Assembly: GCF_015057185.1 (NCBI RefSeq)
Contig: NZ_SVEV01000032.1
Span: forward strand, 1 to 39,311
DNA: 39,311 nt
Direction of reading: 5' to 3'
Source of the DNA: Pseudobutyrivibrio sp.
Lineage (GTDB): Bacteria; Bacillota; Clostridia; Lachnospirales; Lachnospiraceae
Below the pieces are notes generated by a model that searched no databases, was not told where the DNA came from, and saw only the letters and a program-made list of their open reading frames with translations. This document shows positions 33,547-39,311 of this stretch, piece by piece. The first letter of the stretch is position 1, and every line of letters starts with the position of its first letter. Made by a program: the position numbers and the translations under genes.

Positions 33547-35313
33547 ATGGTTAATTTCAAAGAAGATGAGTCATTAAACACTCTCAATCACTCATGTGCA
33601 CACATGATGGCACAGGCTGTTAAGCATCTTTATCCAAACGCTAAGTTTTGGGTTGGACCAGTAGTAGAGGAGGGATTCTACTACGATATGGATCTTGGTG
33701 ATGTAATGCTCACAGATGAGGACATTGCTAAAATCGAAAAGGAAATGAAAAAGGTAGCAAAGTCTGGCTGCAAGATTTATCGTAGAGAAATCTCTAAGGC
33801 TGAGGCTCTTGAGATGTTCAAGGATGACCCATACAAAATTGATCTTATTAATAATATGGATGAGGAGACTCAGACAATTTCTTGCTACGACCAAGGCGAT
33901 TTTACAGACCTTTGCCGTGGACCACACGTTGATAATGTTAAGATGTGCCGTTACTTCAAGCTTGTTAAGCACTCTGGTGCTTACTGGAAGGGGGATGCTA
34001 ACAATCAGGTACTTAACCGTGTTTACGGTGTATGCTTCCCTACACAGGAGCAGCTTGATGAGCACCTTGCACTTCTTGAGGAGGCAAAGGAGCGCGATCA
34101 CAGAAAGATTGGTAAGGACATGCAGCTTTTCATGTCTGACGATTTAATCGGTAAGGGACTTCCAATGTACCTTCCAAATGGTTACACAATCTGGACAGAG
34201 CTTGAAAACTACATCCGTAACAAGGAGCGCAAGCTTGGTTACCTTCACGTTATGACACCTTGTGTTGGTACAGTTCAGCTTTACCAGACATCTGGTCACT
34301 GGGATCATTACAAGGAGAATATGTTCCCAGCTATGGAGGTTGAGGGAGAGAACTTCGTTCTTCGTCCTATGAACTGTCCACACCACATGAGAATTTTCGC
34401 TAACCGTCCACACTCATACAAGGAGCTTCCTATCCGTATCGCTGAAATCGCTCATGATTTCCGTTTTGAGTCATCAGGAACTCTTAAGGGTATCGAGAGA
34501 GGACGTCACTTCTGCCAGAACGATTCACACATCTTCTGTACACAGGAGCAGATTAAGTCTGAGGTTAAGAACGTATGCGACCTTATCTTCAGCACATACG
34601 AGGATTTCGGTATCACAGATTACAGATGTGTACTTTCGCTTCGTGACCCAGCTGATACAAAGAAGTATCACCAGGATGATGAAATGTGGAACACAGCAGA
34701 GCAGGCTCTTCGTGAGACTCTTACAGAAATCGGTATTGAGTTCACAGAAGAAATCGGCGAGGCTGCATTCTACGGACCAAAGCTTGATGTTAACGTTAAG
34801 CCAGCTATAGGTAATGAGATTACACTTTCTACATGTCAGCTTGACTTCTGCTTACCAGCTAAGTTTGACCTTACATACACAGATGCAGAGTCTAACAAGC
34901 AGACACCTGTAGTAATCCACAGAGCTATTCTTGGTTCTTTAGATAGATTTATGGCATACATTCTTGAGGAGACAAAGGGAAATCTTCCACTTTGGCTTGC
35001 ACCTACACAGGTTAAGGTTCTTCCTGTAAAGAATGATGATGAGGAGCTTAATGCTTACGCTCAGAAGCTTGTTGATGCTCTTGATGACGCAGATGTACGT
35101 GTTGAGTTTGATACACGTTCAGAGAAGCTTGGATACAAGATGCGTGAGGCTCAGATTCAGAAGGTTCCTTATCTTGCCGTTCTTGGAAAGAACGAGGAGG
35201 CTGAGGGTACTGTTTCTTACAGACTTCACGGAGAGCAGGGCACTACAACAGTTAAGTTTGATGAGTTTGTAGAGCTTATTGTTAATGAAATTAAGACAAA
35301 GGGACGTAAATAA
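33547..35313 (+). CDS. thrS: Threonyl-tRNA synthetase without N-terminal TGS domain
   Basis: A 588-residue class II synthetase that charges tRNA-Thr. It starts directly at the editing region (LNHSCAHMMAQA and DLCRGPHVD, the H-x3-H and C-x3-H metal-site residues of N2). The roughly 55-60 residue TGS (N1) domain of E. coli and B. subtilis enzymes is missing. The catalytic domain has motif 2 (RIAEIAHDFRFE) and the zinc ligands (MNCPHH region). Motif 3 (AILGSLDRFMAYI) and the anticodon domain (from about 485) follow. SD AAAAGGAG fixes the start at 33547. It is controlled by the T-box leader. Codon choice is strongly biased (CTT, AAG, ACA), as in highly expressed genes. Confidence 0.96.
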   Translation: MVNFKEDESLNTLNHSCAHMMAQAVKHLYPNAKFWVGPVVEEGFYYDMDLGDVMLTDEDIAKIEKEMKKVAKSGCKIYRREISKAEALEMFKDDPYKIDLINNMDEETQTISCYDQGDFTDLCRGPHVDNVKMCRYFKLVKHSGAYWKGDANNQVLNRVYGVCFPTQEQLDEHLALLEEAKERDHRKIGKDMQLFMSDDLIGKGLPMYLPNGYTIWTELENYIRNKERKLGYLHVMTPCVGTVQLYQTSGHWDHYKENMFPAMEVEGENFVLRPMNCPHHMRIFANRPHSYKELPIRIAEIAHDFRFESSGTLKGIERGRHFCQNDSHIFCTQEQIKSEVKNVCDLIFSTYEDFGITDYRCVLSLRDPADTKKYHQDDEMWNTAEQALRETLTEIGIEFTEEIGEAAFYGPKLDVNVKPAIGNEITLSTCQLDFCLPAKFDLTYTDAESNKQTPVVIHRAILGSLDRFMAYILEETKGNLPLWLAPTQVKVLPVKNDDEELNAYAQKLVDALDDADVRVEFDTRSEKLGYKMREAQIQKVPYLAVLGKNEEAEGTVSYRLHGEQGTTTVKFDEFVELIVNEIKTKGRK

Positions 35314-35343
35314 TCTCTAATGTAATTTGCAAATTTTAGGATG

Positions 35344-35380
35344 GTGCCTGGTGATTATTCATCAGGCACTTGATTTATTT
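35344..35380 (+). terminator. Terminator after thrS
   Basis: The stem GTGCCTGGTGA / TCATCAGGCAC (one G-U pair) with a TTAT loop is followed by TTGATTTATTTATT. It ends 31 bases after the thrS stop and lies directly upstream of the next ATG. Confidence 0.7.
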
Positions 35381-35383
35381 ATT

Positions 35384-36280
35384 ATGGAAATAGAAAATAT
35401 ATGCTTGCTATGCCCTAGAAAGTGTGGCGTCAATCGTCAGATTTCCTACGGTGTTTGCCAAGTTTCAAATAAAATAAAAATTGCTAGAGCAGCCCTTCAT
35501 TTCTGGGAGGAGCCATGCATTTCAGGAGACAGCGGTAGTGGCGCTGTATTTTTTAGTGGTTGCCCATTACACTGTGTATTTTGTCAAAATGAAGAAATAA
35601 GTCATGGTAAGGTGGGAAAAGAAATCTCAGTTGAACGGTTGGCTGAAATATACTTAGAGCTACAGCAAAAAGGTGCAAATAATATAAATCTTGTTACTGG
35701 AACCCACTACATTCCAGAAATTGTTCAATCTGTTGGATTGTCAAGGTCTCTTGGATTGAATATCCCCATTATTTACAATACAAGTGGCTATGAAACTGTT
35801 GAGAGTTTAAAGTGTCTAGAGGGAATTGTGGATGTATATCTTCCTGATTTTAAATATATGGACAGTGATTTGGCGGGAAAATATTCTCACGCAAAGGATT
35901 ATCCAGAGTGTGCAAAGGCTGCTATTGAAGAAATGTACAGGCAGGTTGGCACACCAGAGTTTGACGATAACGGATTTATAACAAAGGGCGTTATTGTTAG
36001 AAATTTGTTGCTTCCAGGACACGTAAATGACTCTAAACTAATTATTGATTATTTGTATCGTAAATACGGAGATGATATTTATATTAGTTTAATGAGTCAA
36101 TATACTCCGATGGAACAAATAAAAGATAAATATCCGGAATTAAATCGTAGAGTAACTAAACGAGAGTATGATGCGGTGGTGCAATTTGCCCTTGATTTAG
36201 GTATAGAAAATGCTTTTATTCAAGATAGAAAGGTCGCAAAGGAAAGCTTTATTCCAGACTTTAATGGGGAAGGAATTTAG
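35384..36280 (+). CDS. PflX-type radical SAM protein (COG1313-like)
   Basis: A 298-residue radical SAM enzyme. The SAM/Fe-S motif is Cys60-x3-Cys64-x2-Cys67 in FSGCPLHCVFCQN. An extra N-terminal cysteine set, Cys7-x2-Cys10-x3-Cys14 with Cys25, precedes it, as is typical for PflX-like proteins related to pyruvate-formate-lyase activases. NTSGYET and LPDFKYMD are common in the family. The function is unproved; a glycyl-radical activase is only one possibility. I start at 35384, where the family begins, although no SD is visible. An upstream TTG at 35327 would overlap the thrS terminator. Confidence 0.85.
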   Translation: MEIENICLLCPRKCGVNRQISYGVCQVSNKIKIARAALHFWEEPCISGDSGSGAVFFSGCPLHCVFCQNEEISHGKVGKEISVERLAEIYLELQQKGANNINLVTGTHYIPEIVQSVGLSRSLGLNIPIIYNTSGYETVESLKCLEGIVDVYLPDFKYMDSDLAGKYSHAKDYPECAKAAIEEMYRQVGTPEFDDNGFITKGVIVRNLLLPGHVNDSKLIIDYLYRKYGDDIYISLMSQYTPMEQIKDKYPELNRRVTKREYDAVVQFALDLGIENAFIQDRKVAKESFIPDFNGEGI

Positions 36281-36295
36281 GGTATACTTTATTTT

Positions 36296-37303
36296 ATGAA
36301 AAGAATAGACGAAGACATTGCATCAGGACAATTTAAAAATATTTATTTATTACATGGTGAAGAAGACTACCTTAAGCTCCAGTACAGAAATAAACTGTTA
36401 GCTGCTTTGGTTAACGAGGGTGATAATATGAATTTCACCCAGTACAGAGATGCTAATATTAATGTAAATCAAGTAATTGATCAGGCTGAAACTATGCCTT
36501 TCTTTGCAGAGCACAGGGTTATTCTTATTGAAAATAGCTACTTTGGCAAGAAAATTCCAGAGGAATTAGGGGATTATCTTTCCGAGATTCCTGAGTTTAC
36601 AATATTTATTTTCGTTGAGCCGGCTACAGACAAAAAGGGTGAGCCATACAAGGTTGATAAACGAGGTAAGCTTTATAAAACAGCTGATAAGCTTGGCCGA
36701 TGCATAGAAATGAAAATGCCAAATGAAGATCAGTTGTTTAAATGGGTTTATGCTATTCTCAAAAAATCTAATAAGCAAATTAAAAGGGATGCATGGATTC
36801 GATTTAGAGATATGACAGATAGCTGTATGGACAACATGAAGCAGGAGCTTGACAAGCTAATTGATTATGTTGGTGACAGACCAAATATCGAAGTGGCTGA
36901 TGTGGAGGCTGTATGCATTACGCAAATAGAGACTAAAGTATTTGAAATGATTAATTCAATTGCTTTAAAGGATTTGTCTAAGACAATGGAGCTTTACCAC
37001 GACATGCTTGCTGCTAAGGAACCACCTATGAAAATCTTATATTTAATTGTTGGTCAGTTTAAACAGCTTGCAGTAATAAAGTCTTTAAAGAACTTAGGCG
37101 ATAATGCGGCTACCATATCCAGAAAAACAGGAATGAAGGATTACTTTGTAAAAAAGAATGAAGCTCTTATTCGAAATCTTTCATTAGATGAAATAAATAA
37201 TTTATTAGAGGATGCAGCATCCTTTGAAAAGCAGGTTAAAACAGGATTGCTTGATGAAAAGCTGTCTGTTGAGCTGCTTATGATGAAGTATGCAGGAAAT
37301 TAA
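36296..37303 (+). CDS. holA: DNA polymerase III delta subunit
   Basis: A 335-residue clamp-loader subunit that opens the beta clamp during replication. The N-terminus FKNIYLLHGEEDYLKLQYRN is typical of HolA. A wrench-type segment, AETMPFFAEHRVILIENSYF, and the C-terminal domain with LYLIVGQFKQLAVIKSLKNLG follow. The length matches B. subtilis YqeN. The SD is weak: no clear GGAGG lies close to the ATG at 36296. A convergent rpsT lies beyond the next genes; the holA-rpsT neighbourhood is common in Firmicutes and supports the call. Confidence 0.93.
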   Translation: MKRIDEDIASGQFKNIYLLHGEEDYLKLQYRNKLLAALVNEGDNMNFTQYRDANINVNQVIDQAETMPFFAEHRVILIENSYFGKKIPEELGDYLSEIPEFTIFIFVEPATDKKGEPYKVDKRGKLYKTADKLGRCIEMKMPNEDQLFKWVYAILKKSNKQIKRDAWIRFRDMTDSCMDNMKQELDKLIDYVGDRPNIEVADVEAVCITQIETKVFEMINSIALKDLSKTMELYHDMLAAKEPPMKILYLIVGQFKQLAVIKSLKNLGDNAATISRKTGMKDYFVKKNEALIRNLSLDEINNLLEDAASFEKQVKTGLLDEKLSVELLMMKYAGN

Positions 37304-37305
37304 TT

Positions 37306-38112
37306 ATGAGTAATAATGACAATTCATTTAAAATTTCAGATATAAGTAGGAATACGACTCTTACTATCGAAGCTACTTTAGATGGTGGTAAGGCGGAACT
37401 GCCAGCGAAGTATGCAAATATTACAGATGCTGAATTAAAGGAAGTTCGAAGTAAGTACGGTGATAAGGTCCTTCCCCTTGATAATCTTGTTCAACAGTGG
37501 GACGAAAAAGTTATTGAGATTTCTTTTAAAGGACATTTATCAGAATTACAGCTGATTGCTATTGAAGATGATGAGGTATACCTCTGGTCAAAAATAAAGG
37601 TTCTCAAAGTAAAGCTATCTACAGGCACACAGATACATTTACTTGTGGCAACCACACAAAAGGGATTGAAATATAACCGCCGCAAGGGTGTTAGAGTCAA
37701 CCTAGATAAGCGAATGTTTGTTGAACAGGATGGGGAGAGCTTTGACGTAATTGTTGGAGATTTGTCCTACTGCGGCGTCGGAATCATGGAAAAAAAGGAA
37801 TCTAAAATAAAAAAGGGTGTTCCTTTTGTGCTTAGTTTGACAGAGACAGAAGGTGAAGAAGAAAAACTGGTATGCAAAATTGTTGCAAAGAAGATTAATG
37901 AGAGAGAGCCATCAAAGGGCATTATTGTTAGCGGATGTGTAATTTCTTCTCAAAATGCAGATTTTCTACAGAGATATGTTGCTATGAAACAATTAGAGCA
38001 ATTAAATGGCAAGAAACAACAGTTTTCTATACAGCGAGTAGCTTCAGGTGATGAGTTTAGAACGAAAATGGCTGAGGTTTTTGAAGAGGCCAGCGGAGAA
38101 TCAGAGGAATAG
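37306..38112 (+). CDS. PilZ-domain protein, cyclic-di-GMP receptor
   Basis: A 268-residue protein with a YcgR-like N-terminal domain (about 15-115, probably YcgR-N/PilZN type) and a PilZ domain (about 120-235). The cyclic-di-GMP motifs are present: Arg126-x3-Arg130 (YNRRKGVR) and Asp152-x-Ser154-x2-Gly157 (DLSYCGVG). A Gln/Lys-rich C-terminal tail follows. Such proteins act on flagellar motors or sugar-polymer secretion; no such genes are in the window. The ATG is 2 bases after the holA stop, so it is co-transcribed with holA. Cytoplasmic. Confidence 0.88.
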   Translation: MSNNDNSFKISDISRNTTLTIEATLDGGKAELPAKYANITDAELKEVRSKYGDKVLPLDNLVQQWDEKVIEISFKGHLSELQLIAIEDDEVYLWSKIKVLKVKLSTGTQIHLLVATTQKGLKYNRRKGVRVNLDKRMFVEQDGESFDVIVGDLSYCGVGIMEKKESKIKKGVPFVLSLTETEGEEEKLVCKIVAKKINEREPSKGIIVSGCVISSQNADFLQRYVAMKQLEQLNGKKQQFSIQRVASGDEFRTKMAEVFEEASGESEE

Positions 38113-38114
38113 TA

Positions 38115-39050
38115 TTAAACTATTCCCTGAAGTATGCTTTTATATTCTGCTAGGCTTTTAGATTTTCGGATTTTTTTAATTGTTTTTGAATCATTAGGGA
38201 AGTTTACTTCCCAGAAGGACCAGAATTCTTTCATTCTATGTAAAACAGGAGTTTCTCCTGAAAGTAGTTCAGTATATTGTGCCAACAAATCATTATGAAA
38301 TGATTTAAATGTTCTCAAGTCTAGAGGGGCTTCCTCTAGGCTTTTTTTATATGATTTAGCTAGCGCAGGATGGGAAATAAGCCCTCTACCAATCATTACT
38401 GCATCAATCTTAGGGTATTTAGTAAAAGTGCTTTCTATAGCCTTTAAACTGGTTATATCACCGTTGAACACTAAAGGAGCTTTGGAATGCTCTATGGCAT
38501 AATCGAAATACTCTGTTTTTATTGGTTCTTTATAGAAATCCTTTTGAACTCGTGGATGAATAGTGAGTTCTGAAATAGGATATTTATTATATATATCAAG
38601 AATCTCATAAAATTCATCTGGCTCAAGCTTTCCGAGTCGAGTTTTTACAGAAATAGAAACATCCTCTTTTAAACCAGCAAATATTTCGTATAGCATATTA
38701 TCTAATTCTTCAGGATAGTAGAGGAGTCCTGATCCTTTTTTCTTGGCTACAACTGTGCCAGAAGGGCATCCTAAGTTAAAATTGATTTCTTTATATCCAA
38801 GGGACACAATTTCTCCCATAGCCCATAAAAAATGCTCAGGCTTATTTGTAAGGAGCTGAGGTACAGTATTTTCGATATTATTCTTTTCTGGATTTATATG
38901 ATTAAACTCCCTAGTTGTAAAAGCATAGGTAGAATTAGGTGAAAGGAAAGGAGTGTAGTATTTATCGATTCCACCATAATATTTCTCAAATGTATTTCTG
39001 AAAATGCTGTCGGTAATTCCCTCTAGAGGAGCAAAGTATATTTTATTCAT
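38115..39050 (-). CDS. dus: tRNA-dihydrouridine synthase
   Basis: A 311-residue flavoenzyme that reduces uridines in the D-loop of tRNA. FAPLEGITDSIFR is the N-terminal FMN-site motif. The catalytic Cys95 is in FNLGCPSGTVVAKKKGSG, and the FMN-phosphate region VFNGDI and MIGRGLISHP follow. It appears closer to the DusC-like type of Firmicutes than to DusB, but the class is not certain. SD AGGAGA lies before the ATG at 39050. It is convergent with the PilZ gene, with only 2 bases between stop codons, and downstream of rpsT on the same strand. Confidence 0.93.
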   Translation of the reverse strand: MNKIYFAPLEGITDSIFRNTFEKYYGGIDKYYTPFLSPNSTYAFTTREFNHINPEKNNIENTVPQLLTNKPEHFLWAMGEIVSLGYKEINFNLGCPSGTVVAKKKGSGLLYYPEELDNMLYEIFAGLKEDVSISVKTRLGKLEPDEFYEILDIYNKYPISELTIHPRVQKDFYKEPIKTEYFDYAIEHSKAPLVFNGDITSLKAIESTFTKYPKIDAVMIGRGLISHPALAKSYKKSLEEAPLDLRTFKSFHNDLLAQYTELLSGETPVLHRMKEFWSFWEVNFPNDSKTIKKIRKSKSLAEYKSILQGIV

Positions 39051-39063
39051 GAGTTCTCCTAAT

Positions 39064-39093
39064 AAAAAAGCATCGGCTGACGGGACCGATGCT
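39064..39093 (-). terminator. Terminator of rpsT
   Basis: On the minus strand AGCATCGG and CCGATGCT form an 8-bp stem with a 9-nt loop followed by six T. It ends rpsT about 33 bases after its stop codon and just upstream of the dus SD. Confidence 0.85.
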
Positions 39094-39125
39094 CTAAATA
39101 AATTCTAATGTAAAACTGTTATATA

Positions 39126-39311
39126 TTAAGCAAGTGTGTTAACAAGCTTTGTAAGACGAGATACCTTACGGCTTACAGTGTTATCATGATAAACACCCTT
39201 AGAACCAGCCATCTCGATAACCTTGATAGCAGCCTTAAGCTCTGACTCAGCAACAGCCTTGTCACCAGCTACTACAGCAGCCTCAACACGCTTAACGTAT
39301 GTCTTAACCTC
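39126..39311 (-). CDS. rpsT: Ribosomal protein S20, C-terminal part
   Basis: The last 61 codons of rpsT, cut by the window edge. The visible product begins EVKTYVKRVEAAV, runs through LKAAIKVIEMAGSKGVYHDNT and ends TKLVNTLA. This is the helical bundle of S20, which binds 16S rRNA in the small subunit. Codon choice is biased as expected for a ribosomal protein. A terminator follows at 39064. The 5' end lies beyond position 39311. Confidence 0.95.
   Translation of the reverse strand, partial: EVKTYVKRVEAAVVAGDKAVAESELKAAIKVIEMAGSKGVYHDNTVSRKVSRLTKLVNTLA

Noticed and set aside
33314-33577. 87-codon plus-strand ORF before thrS
   Set aside because: It runs through the T-box, the antiterminator region and the terminator of the thrS leader and overlaps the thrS start. 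It has no SD of its own.
33592-34101. 169-codon minus-strand ORF inside thrS
   Set aside because: Antisense shadow of the strongly conserved thrS reading frame; composition is low complexity and no SD is present.
1-39311. CRISPR array, insertion sequence, prophage or tRNA genes
   Set aside because: No regularly spaced repeats, transposase or integrase motifs, or cloverleaf-type segments were seen on either strand.

Overview
The window looks like chromosomal DNA of a low-GC anaerobic Firmicute, most likely a Lachnospiraceae member of the Butyrivibrio/Pseudobutyrivibrio/Roseburia kind. This is inferred from AT-rich codon use, strong Gram-positive ribosome binding sites, a T-box leader on thrS, lipoprotein signal peptides, a GH2/GH36 sugar operon and the argC-argJ-argB-argD order. 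No species can be proved from the sequence alone. I saw no tRNA, rRNA, insertion sequence, prophage or CRISPR array.

Layout. 1-7440: a 41-residue small-protein gene diverges from a TetR regulator, which leads an operon of a GH2 beta-glycosidase, a GT-B glycosyltransferase-like protein and a GH36 alpha-galactosidase. 7455-11158: a CobW-type GTPase on the minus strand, then a PfkB sugar kinase and a membrane diguanylate cyclase. 11233-14440: a possible 57-residue ORF, a one-carbon pair (fchA, folD), a zinc-ribbon membrane protein and an HD-domain protein. 14427-19256: a four-gene MacB-like ABC exporter with two adaptor proteins. 19270-20430: exonuclease III, a 57-residue small protein and a strongly structured non-coding stretch. 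20439-26967: arginine biosynthesis, with argG divergent from argC-GNAT-argJ-argB-argD. 26981-33114: comEA, a two-component system, a GerMN lipoprotein and comEC. 33121-36280: T-box leader, thrS and a PflX-type radical SAM protein. 36296-39311: holA, a PilZ protein, a tRNA-dihydrouridine synthase and the end of rpsT.

The most unusual item is a pair of about 85-nt elements at 20344-20430 and 24771-24854. They share one secondary structure, with equal loop lengths, bulges at the same places, a 22-nt apical segment that is 16/22 identical, and stems of different sequence but conserved pairing. One lies just before the argB ribosome binding site. They may be an RNA family I cannot name. Second, the FolD here has lost the Lys and Gln needed for the cyclohydrolase half-reaction and sits directly behind fchA, which encodes a separate cyclohydrolase. 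Third, the response regulator, histidine kinase and GerMN lipoprotein set resembles the actinobacterial MtrA-MtrB-LpqB system, and here it is enclosed between two competence genes.

How the genes may work together (inference): the first operon would take beta- and alpha-galactosides apart under TetR control. FchA and FolD would split the formate-to-methylene-THF conversion. Cyclic-di-GMP would be made by the GGDEF protein and sensed by the PilZ protein. The arginine genes would be controlled from a shared 277-bp divergent promoter region.
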